Of a stretch of DNA of 64,000 nucleotides, positions 1-8,057 are shown piece after piece. The DNA lies in NCBI GenBank assembly GCA_030426845.1, contig JAUHXR010000009.1, forward strand, positions 1 to 64,000, given 5' to 3'. Made by a program: the position numbers and the translations under genes. The first letter of the stretch is position 1. Every line of letters begins with the position of its first letter. The notes under the pieces are model-generated. The model saw only the letters and a program-made list of their open reading frames with translations, was not told the origin of the DNA and did not search any database. Origin of the DNA: Polyangia bacterium. GTDB taxonomy: Bacteria; Myxococcota_A; Polyangia; Polyangiales; Sandaracinaceae.

Positions 1-721
1 CGCGGAGCAGGCCGTCGACCATCCCCATCCGCGCCCAGCCGACCTCGGGCCCGCCCAGCTGCCAGCGGCCCTCGGCCTCGCGCTGGAGCACGACCGGCTC
101 GCCGCCGCCGCGCAGCTCGAGCCGGCGTGAGCCGGTCGCGTGGAAGCCGGCGAACAGCTCCTTGCTGCGGAAGTGCGCGAGGTCGTGCCCGAGCTCCTCG
201 AGGATGTCGTCCGACACGACGTAGGCGCGGTCCTCGCCCGCCACCGCGGCGTAGAGGCCTCCGCCCGCCGGCGCCTCGCCGCCGAAGACCACCTCGACCT
301 GCTGCTCGCGGACCGTGAAGCGCACGGTGTAGCGCGGCGCGTCGAGCCCGAACTGGGCGCGGTCCTCGGCCGTGATGTCGTTCAGCGTCCGCGTCGGGGT
401 GAGCCACTCGAGCGCGCCGAGGAGCGAGTCGACCGCGTCGTCGTCCGCCTCGGTCGCCATCGGCTCGGCGATCCGCCACGTCCCGAGGTCGAGCACGCCG
501 TCCTCCTCGTCCTCGTTCCGCTCGCGGACGAAGACGATCGGCGGCTCCTCGCCCGCCGCGAGCTCGACCCGCTCGACCTGGTCGCGGACGAACGCGCTCA
601 GCACCTGGCCGCTGCGCTCGCTCGTCTCGGTCGTGGAGAGCGTCCCGCGCTCGTAGATCATGATGAACGCGAAGAGCGCGGCGTTGATCACGGTCAGCGC
701 GATGGTCGTGTTCTTGGTCAT
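1..721 (-). CDS. DUF4340 domain protein (3' end cut by window)
   Basis: This reads from an ATG at 721 off the left edge of the window, so its C-terminus is missing. The N-terminus is one hydrophobic segment (about residues 5-20) after a short MTKNT start, which fits a single membrane anchor with an extracytoplasmic domain. The body resembles DUF4340: WRI-EP, then a TLNDITAEDRAQFGLD stretch, and a paired beta-rich half ending in a YVVSDDILEEL-like segment. It starts 2 nt after the stop of the fused Gld permease and is surely in its operon. DUF4340 proteins commonly follow GldA/GldF/GldG-type ABC genes. The biochemical role is not established; an auxiliary subunit of that transporter is the natural inference. 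Confidence 0.85.
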   Translation of the reverse strand, partial: MTKNTTIALTVINAALFAFIMIYERGTLSTTETSERSGQVLSAFVRDQVERVELAAGEEPPIVFVRERNEDEEDGVLDLGTWRIAEPMATEADDDAVDSLLGALEWLTPTRTLNDITAEDRAQFGLDAPRYTVRFTVREQQVEVVFGGEAPAGGGLYAAVAGEDRAYVVSDDILEELGHDLAHFRSKELFAGFHATGSRRLELRGGGEPVVLQREAEGRWQLGGPEVGWARMGMVDGLLR

Positions 722-723
722 CG

Positions 724-2997
724 CTACTGCCTCCGGTTCCACCAGACGGCGAAGCCCAGGAAGACGAACGCGAGCGGGATGAGCACGACCACCCGCAGGA
801 ACAGGTTCTCGACGTCCTCCTGGCTCATCGACACCGGGTGCGACTCGATGGTGCGCGCCTCGATCGCGATGAGCGCGTCACGCTCGGTGAGCCAGCCCAC
901 CACCGCGGAGGCGAAGTTGCGGTTCACCACCGTGGCCTCCTGCAGGTACTCGCTCGCGAGCATCGAGGCGTCGCCGATCACGACGACGCGGCCGCCGGGC
1001 TGCGCGTCGGGCTCGCCGTCCTCGTCCTCGTCGATCGCCTCACGGCCGGTGACCTCGGCCTGGGCCGCCACCGCGATCGGCACGGGCCCGGCGATGTCGC
1101 GCTCGTCCGCGCCGAGCTCGCCCGCGCCCTGCGCGAGCGAGCGCAGGTCGGTCTCCGCGTAGGACTGCTCGCTCGTCCGCAGGAGCACCGCCGCCTGGTC
1201 GGGAGAGGCGGGCCGCACGCTGCGCGCCTCGGAGGCGATGATCGGCAGGCCGAGCCCGGTGAACGGCTGGGTGATCGGGTGATCGCCCCACCCGACCACC
1301 GCGTAGGGCCCGAGGGGGTGTCCCCCGCCCGCGGGGAGGAGCGCCGGGTTGGGCTCGATGATCACCGAGCGGTCGAGGCGAACGCCGAAGTCGGCGAGCA
1401 TGCGCTCGAAGCCGAGGTCGACGAACTCCGTCTGGCTCGCGTTGACGACCGGATCGATCGCGAGGAGCAGGTTGCCCCCGCCGCGCACGTAGGCCCGGAC
1501 GAGGTCGATCTCCTCCGGCGCGAAGGCGACCTCCGGCCCGACCACCGCGAGCGCGTCGCACTCCTCGACGGTGAGCTCGTCGCGACCGCGCAGCGTCACG
1601 TCGGAGAGCTCGAGGTTCTCGCGCCGCATCTCCTGGGCGAAGCCCGCCAGCGAGCGCTGGGAGCCGGTGACCGACAGCTCGCCGTGGCCGGTGGTGACGC
1701 AGACGTGGGTCGCCTCGCCCTGCATCAGCTCGACGAGGGCGCCGGTGATCGCGCGCTCGCCCTCGACGTTGAGCTCGACGCTGTCCTCGCTCTCGAACGG
1801 GTCGAACGACCGCGAGATGAGGTCGTCGCGGGTCACCTCCCAGTGCCGGTCGCCCGACGCGACGACCGCGGCCACGTCCGAGAGCTGCGACTCGCCCACG
1901 AGCATCGCGCCGAGCTCGAAGCGCTGGGCGACCTCGCGGTAGGCCCCGGGGTCGCGATCCGGGTCGACGTAGTGGACGTCGAGCCGCTCCGTCTCCGCGG
2001 TGTAGCGCGCCAGTAGGTTCCGCAGCTCGGCGAAGCCCTCCTCCGCCTCGGAGAGGAGGATCCAGATCTCGACGTCGCGATCGAGCTCCCCGAGCACCGC
2101 CTTGGTGCGATCGGACAGCGTGTAGATCGAGTGCTCGGTCCAGTCCCAGCGGTCGTAGTGGCGGTAGGAGAGGTAGTTCGCCTGCACGAGCAGCGCGAGG
2201 AGGAGCGCGATGTTGTAGAGCGGCCAGCGCGTCTCGGGCGACGCGAGCGACAGCTCCCGCCCGCGGGCCCGCACCGCCCCGACCGCGAGCGCGAGCGTGC
2301 CGGCCGCGATCGAGAGGTCGAACACCAGGTAGCGGCTGTCGATCACCCCGCGCGAGAAGGCCTCCATGTGGCCCCAGATCGACAGGTAGGCGAAGACCTC
2401 GCGGTACTCCTCGCCGAACACGAACTGGCCGAGGCCCATGATGAACAGGCCGGCCAGCGCCATGAACGTGAGGATGCCGCTCACGATCTGGTTCTTCGCG
2501 AGCGCGCTCATCAGCGTGCCGATCGCGAGGTAGTAGGCACCCATCCCGAGGATGCCGACGTAGCTCGACGCCACCGTGCCGAGGTCGACGTCGCCGTAGC
2601 GGCTCGTGAGCCACACGTAGAGCAGCGTCGGGAGCCACATCGCGATCCAGACGACGACCGACGCGAGGTACTTGCCGAGCACCACGCTCGTCGCGCTCAC
2701 CGGCGCGGTCATCAGGACCTCGATCGTGCCGCGGCTGCGCTCCTCGGCGAGGAGGCGCATCGTCACGAGCGGGACGAAGACGAGCATCGGCAGGTAGAAC
2801 AGCGTCGTCTGCCCGAAGAACATCGTCAGCGGGTTGTCCTGCGCGCCCGCGCCCAACGGCTGCGAGGCGTAGTAGCTCGCGAGCATGTAGAAGACGACGC
2901 CGCTGTAGAGGAGCCACGCCGTCAACAGGACGTACGCCATCGACGAGACGAAGAAGGCGTAGACCTCGCGCTTGAGGATCGTCCAGGCGGCCCTCAC
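724..2997 (-). CDS. Fused ABC-2 permease / GldG-like auxiliary protein (GldFG)
   Basis: This is a 757-residue membrane protein joining two proteins that are separate in gliding Bacteroidota. Residues about 1-240 form an ABC-2 type permease (GldF-like) with six hydrophobic segments and an EERSRGTIEVLMTAPVS stretch typical of ABC-2 permeases. After another hydrophobic segment (about 262-282) comes the GldG-like extracytoplasmic domain, beginning YTLSDRTKAVLGEL, and a final membrane anchor lies near residues 730-750. The GTG start at 2997 overlaps the stop of the upstream ATPase gene by 4 nt (GTGA), so the two are probably translationally coupled. Likely role: export or envelope remodelling with the adjacent ATPase and DUF4340 protein. 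The substrate is unknown, and gliding is only one possibility. Confidence 0.88.
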   Translation of the reverse strand: MRAAWTILKREVYAFFVSSMAYVLLTAWLLYSGVVFYMLASYYASQPLGAGAQDNPLTMFFGQTTLFYLPMLVFVPLVTMRLLAEERSRGTIEVLMTAPVSATSVVLGKYLASVVVWIAMWLPTLLYVWLTSRYGDVDLGTVASSYVGILGMGAYYLAIGTLMSALAKNQIVSGILTFMALAGLFIMGLGQFVFGEEYREVFAYLSIWGHMEAFSRGVIDSRYLVFDLSIAAGTLALAVGAVRARGRELSLASPETRWPLYNIALLLALLVQANYLSYRHYDRWDWTEHSIYTLSDRTKAVLGELDRDVEIWILLSEAEEGFAELRNLLARYTAETERLDVHYVDPDRDPGAYREVAQRFELGAMLVGESQLSDVAAVVASGDRHWEVTRDDLISRSFDPFESEDSVELNVEGERAITGALVELMQGEATHVCVTTGHGELSVTGSQRSLAGFAQEMRRENLELSDVTLRGRDELTVEECDALAVVGPEVAFAPEEIDLVRAYVRGGGNLLLAIDPVVNASQTEFVDLGFERMLADFGVRLDRSVIIEPNPALLPAGGGHPLGPYAVVGWGDHPITQPFTGLGLPIIASEARSVRPASPDQAAVLLRTSEQSYAETDLRSLAQGAGELGADERDIAGPVPIAVAAQAEVTGREAIDEDEDGEPDAQPGGRVVVIGDASMLASEYLQEATVVNRNFASAVVGWLTERDALIAIEARTIESHPVSMSQEDVENLFLRVVVLIPLAFVFLGFAVWWNRRQ

Positions 2998-3956
2998 TCC
3001 TCTTCCTCCTTGGCCGCACGCTCCTTGGTCGTCAGGCGGCTGAACACGTCCTCGAGCGAGGCCTGCTTGCGGCGCAGCTCCCGCAGGGTCAGCCCGGCGT
3101 CGGCGATCGCGCGGAACACGTGCTCGGCCGCGTCGGGATCGGAGGCCTCGAGGGTCGCGCTGACGAGCGTCCGCTCGCCGTCCGCGCGGCCGGAGATCGA
3201 CTTGATGCGCACGCCCTCGACCACCTCGAGCGCGGCGCGGAACGCGGCCTCGTCGCCCCGGCCGCTCAGCACGACCTCCTCCTGGCCGGTCGCCCCGTCG
3301 CGCAGGCGCGCGGGGTCGCCCTCGGAGACGAGCTGGCCCTTGTTGAGGATGAGCACCCGGTCGCAGATCGCCTCGACCTCCGGGAGGATGTGGGTGCTCA
3401 GGAAGACGGTCTTGTCGGCCGCGAGCCGCTTGATGAGCTCGCGGACCTGGCGGATCTGGTTCGGGTCGAGGCCCGCGGTCGGCTCGTCGAGGATGAGCAG
3501 CGGCGGGTCGGCGACGAGCGCGTCGGCCAGGCCCACCCGCTGGCGGTAGCCCTTGGACAGCTGCCCGATGATGCGGTCGGCCACGTCGTCGACCTTCGCG
3601 TCGTGGAGCGCCTTGTCGACCCGCTCCTTGATCTTCGCCGACCGGAGCCCCTTCAGCTCGGCCCGGTAGCGCAGGTACTCCGCGACCCGCATCTCGGGGT
3701 ACAGCGGGCAGGCCTCGGGCATGTAGCCGATCTTCCGGCGGGCCTCGATCGGCTCGGCCAGGGCGTCGACCCCGCCGATCGTGATCGCCCCCTCGGTCGG
3801 CTCCAGGAAGCCGGTGATCATGCGGAGCGTGGTGCTCTTCCCCGCGCCGTTGGGGCCGAGGAAGCCGCAGATCTCGCCCTGCGCCACCTCGAAGGTCAGC
3901 CCCCGGACAGCGCGGTGATTCCCGTAGTTCTTCGAAAGGTTACGGACCTCGATCAC
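2994..3956 (-). CDS. ABC transporter ATP-binding protein, GldA-like
   Basis: A 320-residue ATPase with a complete nucleotide-binding domain: Walker A GPNGAGKST (about residues 35-43), an LSKGYRQRVGLADAL signature region, Walker B LLILDEPTAGLDP, and an H-loop in FLSTHILPEVE. The C-terminal 90 residues are an extra domain common in GldA/NatA-type ATPases paired with ABC-2 permeases. The start is GTG at 3956, preceded on the minus strand by a purine-rich GGGAGGGGGCGACC stretch that serves as a ribosome-binding site. It is the first gene of a minus-strand operon with the fused GldFG permease and the DUF4340 protein, and should energise that transporter. Confidence 0.93.
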   Translation of the reverse strand: MIEVRNLSKNYGNHRAVRGLTFEVAQGEICGFLGPNGAGKSTTLRMITGFLEPTEGAITIGGVDALAEPIEARRKIGYMPEACPLYPEMRVAEYLRYRAELKGLRSAKIKERVDKALHDAKVDDVADRIIGQLSKGYRQRVGLADALVADPPLLILDEPTAGLDPNQIRQVRELIKRLAADKTVFLSTHILPEVEAICDRVLILNKGQLVSEGDPARLRDGATGQEEVVLSGRGDEAAFRAALEVVEGVRIKSISGRADGERTLVSATLEASDPDAAEHVFRAIADAGLTLRELRRKQASLEDVFSRLTTKERAAKEEEE

Positions 3957-4151
3957 GGTCGCCCCCTCCCGGAAGCGAGCTACTGATAGTCCGCCGCCCG
4001 ACGGCCGGCAAGAGGCCCGTGAATGCGCCCCTCGGCCGCGGCAACCAGGTACCTAGAGGCTGAAATCCACATGGTATCGTCGACCTTCAACGCGCTGGAC
4101 GCGCTGTCCCTGCCGCACGTCCAGGCGCCCGCGCGGCGCCCCACCCCCGCC

Positions 4152-4817
4152 ATGGACCCGGACGTAGAGCTCATCGCCCGCGCCAAAGACGGCGACACCG
4201 AGGCCTTCCACGCCCTGTTCACGCGGCATCAGGCCAAGGTGGCCCGGATCGTCTTCCGCATGATCGGGCCGAGCCCGGACGTCGAGGACGTGGTCCAGGA
4301 CGTGTTCCTCAACGTCTACCGCTCTCTCCCGTCGTTCCGCGGCGACGCGAAGTTCTCGACCTGGCTCTACCGGCTGGCCACCAACGTCACCCGGATGCAC
4401 CTCCGCCGCGGCCGCTCGCGCCCCCGGTTCGCCGACGTGGAGGTCCCCGAGACCCCGCGCGACGGCGCCCCGGCCGAGACCCCGGACGTCACGGTGGAGC
4501 GGGCCGAGCGGGTCCGCGCGCTCTACCGGCTGCTCGACAAGCTCACCGAGAAGAAGCGCGAGGTCCTCGTCCTCCACGACCTCGAGGGCGTGCCGGCCAA
4601 GGAGATCGCGGACACCCTCGACATCCCCGTCCTGACGGTTCGGACCCGGCTGTTCTACGCGCGCAAGGAGCTCTACGCGGCCCTCGCGGCCGAGCCGAGC
4701 CTCTCGGGCGTCATGGAGCAGCTCATGGACTCGCTCCCCGGCCGCCCCAAGACCAAGTCCCGCGCGAGCGACGAACCCACGTCGAGCGAGCGCGCCTCGG
4801 CACCCCCGGCCAAGTAA
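4152..4817 (+). CDS. ECF-family RNA polymerase sigma factor
   Basis: A sigma-70 family protein with region 2 (DPDVELIARAKDGDTEAF, then DVEDVVQDVFLNVYRSLPSF and FSTWLYRLATNVTRMHLRR) and region 4 (LTEKKREVLVLHDLEGVPAKEIADTLDIPVLTVRTRL) but no region 1 or 3, the ECF layout. The ATG at 4152 places region 2 at the usual distance from the N-terminus (221 aa); in-frame ATGs at 4071 and 4023 would add 27 or 43 residues lacking family features. The next gene, 21 nt downstream, encodes a membrane anti-sigma factor, the normal partner. Its regulon is not identifiable, but the two downstream genes are plausible members. Confidence 0.92.
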   Translation: MDPDVELIARAKDGDTEAFHALFTRHQAKVARIVFRMIGPSPDVEDVVQDVFLNVYRSLPSFRGDAKFSTWLYRLATNVTRMHLRRGRSRPRFADVEVPETPRDGAPAETPDVTVERAERVRALYRLLDKLTEKKREVLVLHDLEGVPAKEIADTLDIPVLTVRTRLFYARKELYAALAAEPSLSGVMEQLMDSLPGRPKTKSRASDEPTSSERASAPPAK

Positions 4818-4838
4818 CCTCTCCTCCCCGAGCCACGT

Positions 4839-6284
4839 GTGTCCGAGCACAAGCCCAAGACCGCCGCGCTGATCGCCTACGCCGAGGACCTCCTCTCGGA
4901 CGAGGGGCGCGCGCGCCTCGAGCGGCACCTCGTCGGCTGCGAGGTCTGCCAGCGCGAGCTGGCGGCGATGGAGCTCTACGACACGCTGATCGACTCGGTG
5001 CACTCCGCGCCGATGCCGGCCGTCGACTTCGACTCGATGGCGATCTCGCTCCGCCAGGAGGCGCTCTCGGTGAGCCGGGAGCTTCGCGCACAGAAGACGC
5101 GCCGGTCGTTCCGGGGCGCCCTGCCGTACGTAGGGCTGGCCCTCGCGGCCGCGGCGGCGATCGCCGTCTGGGCTTGGCCGAGCGAGCCCGCCGCGCCCAT
5201 CGCGCGCCCCGAGCCGCCCGTCGCCCCCGACCCGCCGGCCCCGGCTCCGGAGCCCGCGCTGCTCTCTCCGGTGGTCACGCTCGCGGCCGGCGCGCCGACG
5301 CGCCTGCGAGACGAGGTCGTCGAGCCGCTCGCGCTCGGAGACACGCTGAGCGAGGGCGAGGCGATCCGCGTCGGTGACGGCGAGGTGCACGTCCGGCTCT
5401 CCGAGGCGACGGGCCTCATCGCCTTCGCGCAGACGGAGCTCGGCCTGGCCCGGGCGCGAGCCGACCACGTCCGGGTCTCCCTCCACCACGGCGCGGTCGG
5501 TCAGGAGGTCGCGCCCCTCGCGGAGGGCGCGCGCTACGTCGTCGTGGCCGGCGACTACGAGGTCGAGGTCCGAGGCACCCGCTTCGTGGTCTCGCGGCGC
5601 GACGCGGTCGTCGGGGTCGACCTGACCGAGGGCCGGGTGGTCGTGCGCGGGCCGGACGGCGAGGAGGAGCTCACCGCGCCGGCGCGCTGGCGCTCGGACG
5701 GCTCGCACCCCGAGGGCGACCCGAGGGCGGTGGCGGTCCGGGAGCGCCAGGCGGCCGAGGTTGCGCTGACCCCGGTCCGCTTCGACCACCCCGACGTGAT
5801 CCGCTGGCGGTTCGACGAGACCGCGCTCAGCGCGCGGGGGCCGGTCGCGCTCCGGGCGGAGCCGGGCGACCACGAGCTGTCGGGGTGGGACGCCCACGGC
5901 CACCTCCTGCGGGTCACGCTGCCGGTCGGGACGGACCCGGTCGAGATCACCCCCGACGCGCTCGAGCCCGAGACCCCGCGCCTGCGGCCCGGGCACCTCG
6001 ACGCGAGCCAGATCCAGCCAGTGCTCCAGCGCGGCTCGCGTCAGATCGAGCAGTGCTACGAGCACGCGCTCCGGGTGGGCTCGAGCGTCACCGGGCGCTC
6101 GCGCCTCCGTATCCAGATCGCGCCCGACGGGTCGGTCAGCCGCGCCCGCGTCCTCGGGATGAGCGGCGAGGGGGCGGCGGCGCTCCAGCGGTGCATCACG
6201 AACTACGCCGGCCGCTGGACGTTCCCGCCGCCCGGCGGCCCGCTGACCTTCGATCAGCCGCTCCAGTTCGCGCCCATCCAGTAG
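4839..6284 (+). CDS. Composite anti-sigma factor: zinc-finger ASD, FecR domain and AgmX/PglI-like C-terminus
   Basis: This 481-residue protein starts at GTG 4839. A zf-HC2-type anti-sigma zinc motif (HLVGCEVCQREL, H-x3-C-x2-C) lies at about residues 28-41 and should bind the ECF factor encoded just upstream. One transmembrane helix follows (about 92-112, YVGLALAAAAAIAVWAW), then a Pro-rich linker. A FecR-like periplasmic domain occupies about 145-260, including VEVRGTRFVVSRRDAVVGV. The C-terminal 90 residues match the AgmX/PglI C-terminal pattern: IEQCYEHALR, GRSRLRIQIAPDGSVSRARV, RCITNYAGRWTFPPP. The protein could sense an envelope signal through FecR or the C-terminal domain and release the sigma factor. 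Assignments are by motif recognition; the combination is unusual. Confidence 0.88.
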   Translation: MSEHKPKTAALIAYAEDLLSDEGRARLERHLVGCEVCQRELAAMELYDTLIDSVHSAPMPAVDFDSMAISLRQEALSVSRELRAQKTRRSFRGALPYVGLALAAAAAIAVWAWPSEPAAPIARPEPPVAPDPPAPAPEPALLSPVVTLAAGAPTRLRDEVVEPLALGDTLSEGEAIRVGDGEVHVRLSEATGLIAFAQTELGLARARADHVRVSLHHGAVGQEVAPLAEGARYVVVAGDYEVEVRGTRFVVSRRDAVVGVDLTEGRVVVRGPDGEEELTAPARWRSDGSHPEGDPRAVAVRERQAAEVALTPVRFDHPDVIRWRFDETALSARGPVALRAEPGDHELSGWDAHGHLLRVTLPVGTDPVEITPDALEPETPRLRPGHLDASQIQPVLQRGSRQIEQCYEHALRVGSSVTGRSRLRIQIAPDGSVSRARVLGMSGEGAAALQRCITNYAGRWTFPPPGGPLTFDQPLQFAPIQ

Positions 6285-6301
6285 CCCTCGTCTGCCGAAA
6301 A

Positions 6302-6328
6302 GTAGGAGGAGAGCCTACCCTCTCCTAC
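6302..6328 (+). promoter_or_regulatory. Inverted repeat overlapping the -10 of the deacetylase gene
   Basis: GTAGGAG (6302-6308) is the reverse complement of CTCCTAC (6322-6328). The right arm shares its last bases with the TACACT -10-like hexamer. It could be an operator dyad, a weak hairpin after the anti-sigma stop, or chance. No T-tract follows, so a classical terminator is unlikely. Confidence 0.4.
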
Positions 6329-6331
6329 ACT
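6326..6331 (+). promoter_or_regulatory. -10-like TACACT placed for a leaderless start at 6338
   Basis: TACACT ends 6 nt before the GTG at 6338, so transcription would begin at or next to the start codon. No Shine-Dalgarno sequence and no clear -35 is seen. Confidence 0.45.
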
Positions 6332-6337
6332 CCGGGC

Positions 6338-7390
6338 GTGATCGAGCTGCCGCCCACGATCCGCCGCGTCATCCAGGCCGCGTTCTGCGCCACCGCCATC
6401 GGGGGCGGCGCCCTCGTAGCCCACGCGATGAGCGCACCCGAGCCGCCCCCCGCGGCCGCGTTCCCGCCGCCGATGCCGGAGCCCCACCTCGTGGCGACCC
6501 GCCCGACACCGGCCGAGCCGTCCTCGCCGCACCTCGTCGCCGAGGCGCTCGACGCTCTGCCCCCGCCGACCGTCGCGCCCTTCGCCGAGAGCCTCGCGGG
6601 CGGGCAGGTGATCACGGGCGGCACCCCGCACCGGCTCATCTTGTTCACGTTCGACGACGGCCCGGATCCCCGCAACACCCCTCGCTTGCTCGACATGCTG
6701 GACGCGCACCGCGCCAAGGCGGTGTTCTTCCTCACCGCGCACCGCATGCGGCACGACACGCCGTGGGAGCAGACCAACCGCGAGATCGCGCAGGAGATCG
6801 TGCGGCGCGGCCACGTCGTGGCGAACCACACCGTCGACCACCCGCAGCTCCCGCTCCTGCCGACCGAGGACGTCGTCGCGCAGGTGGAGGGGGCCGAGGC
6901 GGTGTTCACCGAGGTGCTCGGCGCCCGGACATGGCTGATGCGTCCGCCGGGCGGCGCGCGCTCGCCCCGCGTCGACCGTCTCCTGGCGGACCGCGGCTAC
7001 ACCCAGGTGCTCTGGAACCTCGGGACGGGCGACTTCCAGGTCCGCGAGCCGGAGGAGGTCGTGCGGATCTTCCGTCGCGTGCTCGCCCGACGCGAACGCG
7101 AGAACGGCGAGCGCGGCGGCATCGTCCTGCTCCACGACACCCACGAGTGGAGCGTCGACGCCTTCCCGATGATCATGGCGTATCTGCGCGAGCGGAACTG
7201 CGAGCTCATCGAGCAGGGCGAGGAGCTCTACGACGTGGTCGACGACCCGAGCTACTTCCACGTCACGCGCGGAGACGACGCGAGCGCCGAGGCCCCTCCG
7301 GCCACGCTCCCCGCCGACGTCCTCGCGGAGCGCCAGCGCCGGATCCGCCAGGAGACCCGCCAGCGCTGCGAGCGCCTGGCCTCGCTCTGA
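6338..7390 (+). CDS. Polysaccharide deacetylase (NodB homology domain)
   Basis: The protein has 350 residues with GTG 6338 chosen as start: residues 1-35 then form a signal-anchor (IQAAFCATAIGGGALVAHAM), and the start sits 6 nt after a TACACT hexamer. A Pro-rich spacer precedes the NodB domain (about 95-290). Visible motifs are TFDDGPD (two catalytic/metal Asp), NHTVDH (metal His-x3-His), RPPGGARSP and IVLLHDTH, so the metal site looks intact. It should be exported and remove N-acetyl groups from an envelope or extracellular amino-sugar polymer; peptidoglycan, chitin and exopolysaccharide are all possible. It lies 53 nt downstream of the anti-sigma gene and may belong to that regulon. A Cys/Arg-rich tail follows the domain. 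Confidence 0.9.
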   Translation: MIELPPTIRRVIQAAFCATAIGGGALVAHAMSAPEPPPAAAFPPPMPEPHLVATRPTPAEPSSPHLVAEALDALPPPTVAPFAESLAGGQVITGGTPHRLILFTFDDGPDPRNTPRLLDMLDAHRAKAVFFLTAHRMRHDTPWEQTNREIAQEIVRRGHVVANHTVDHPQLPLLPTEDVVAQVEGAEAVFTEVLGARTWLMRPPGGARSPRVDRLLADRGYTQVLWNLGTGDFQVREPEEVVRIFRRVLARRERENGERGGIVLLHDTHEWSVDAFPMIMAYLRERNCELIEQGEELYDVVDDPSYFHVTRGDDASAEAPPATLPADVLAERQRRIRQETRQRCERLASL

Positions 7391-7400
7391 GCCCGACTGC

Positions 7401-7406
7401 TAACCT
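7401..7406 (+). promoter_or_regulatory. -10-like TAACCT before the lipoprotein at 7414
   Basis: TAACCT ends 7 nt before the ATG at 7414, in the 23-nt gap after the deacetylase stop. No ribosome-binding site is visible. Confidence 0.4.
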
Positions 7407-7413
7407 TGCGGCC

Positions 7414-7929
7414 ATGCGCGGTGCGGCTCGGGTGGCGGCGGTTCTCCTCGCGGTGTCTTTGGGCCTCGGCGCGAGCGCCTGCCGCGGTCGCGGCCGCTAC
7501 CGCAGCATGACCCCGAACCGCATCGCGGCTCAGCCGGGGGTCCGGCCCGACCAGGTCTACGTCGCCCTCCTCGGTCAGGCGCGCGCGCTCGGCTACCTGA
7601 TCGATCAGGACGACCGAACGCTCTTCTTCTCCATGCCGTCCCTCCAGGACCCGACGCACGCCTACCTGCGACAGGGCCGCGCGTATCGCGGGGGCAGCCG
7701 CTTCGACATCCAGGTCTACGCCGACGCGAGCTGGGAGGTGCGCCCCTTCGCGGACAACCCACGCCGCGTGGCCCGAGAACACGACTGGCTGCTCCCCCAG
7801 CTCCACGCCGCGGTGCAGCGGCTCGCCCCCGCGATGGCGCCGGGCTACACGCCGCCTCCGGCGTACACGCCGGCCCCCGCGGCGGCGCCGGCCCCGACGA
7901 GCGCCACCGGGCTCGGCGCGCCGCAGTAG
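7414..7929 (+). CDS. Small lipoprotein, unknown function
   Basis: A 171-residue protein not recognised as a known family. The N-terminus is a lipoprotein signal peptide (AAVLLAVSLGLGASAC, Cys at about 23). The mature part has a compact globular region (about 35-135: RPDQVYVALLGQARALGYLI, then LFFSMPSL and FDIQVYADASWEVRP) and a Pro/Ala/Tyr-rich tail (APGYTPPPAYTPAPAAAP) likely to be disordered. The start at 7414 gives a standard signal peptide and follows a -10-like hexamer by 7 nt. Its stop codon TAG is the first element of the TAGGAT array that follows. Confidence 0.8.
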   Translation: MRGAARVAAVLLAVSLGLGASACRGRGRYRSMTPNRIAAQPGVRPDQVYVALLGQARALGYLIDQDDRTLFFSMPSLQDPTHAYLRQGRAYRGGSRFDIQVYADASWEVRPFADNPRRVAREHDWLLPQLHAAVQRLAPAMAPGYTPPPAYTPAPAAAPAPTSATGLGAPQ

Positions 7930-8018
7930 GATTCGCGCCCTGTAGGTTCCGCACCCGTAGGATCCGCGCCCTGTAGGATCGACGACCCGGTCGGATCCGC
8001 GCACGCCCCGTAGCGCCC
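7926..8018 (+). repeat. Degenerate ~16-bp tandem array of TAGGAT-CGCGCC units
   Basis: Successive units contain TAGGAT at 7927, TAGGTT at 7943, TAGGAT at 7958, TAGGAT at 7974 and TCGGAT at 7991, with a more diverged TAGCGC at 8011. Spacings are 16, 15, 16, 17 and 20 nt, and most hexamers are followed by a C/G-rich CGCGCC-like string. The unit resembles the -10/start region at 14371-14383 (TAGGAT then GCGCGCC). It fills the gap between the lipoprotein and the ATPase/TPR gene and may be an amplified promoter-like element. Confidence 0.65.
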
Positions 8019-8037
8019 GGGGGCTTGCGCAGGGCCG

Positions 8038-8057
8038 CGGGCTCGGGCATGAGCCCG
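8038..8057 (+). promoter_or_regulatory. Hairpin touching the start codon of the ATPase/TPR gene
   Basis: CGGGCTC (8038-8044) and GAGCCCG (8051-8057) form a perfect 7-bp stem with a 6-nt loop. The last stem base is the first base of the GTG at 8057. It could limit ribosome access; no Shine-Dalgarno is visible. Confidence 0.4.

Noticed and set aside
4023-4151. Longer ECF sigma start at 4023 or 4071
   Set aside because: The extra residues have no family similarity; ATG 4152 gives the standard N-terminus. A TACCTA string near 4048 is suggestive but not placed for a leaderless start.
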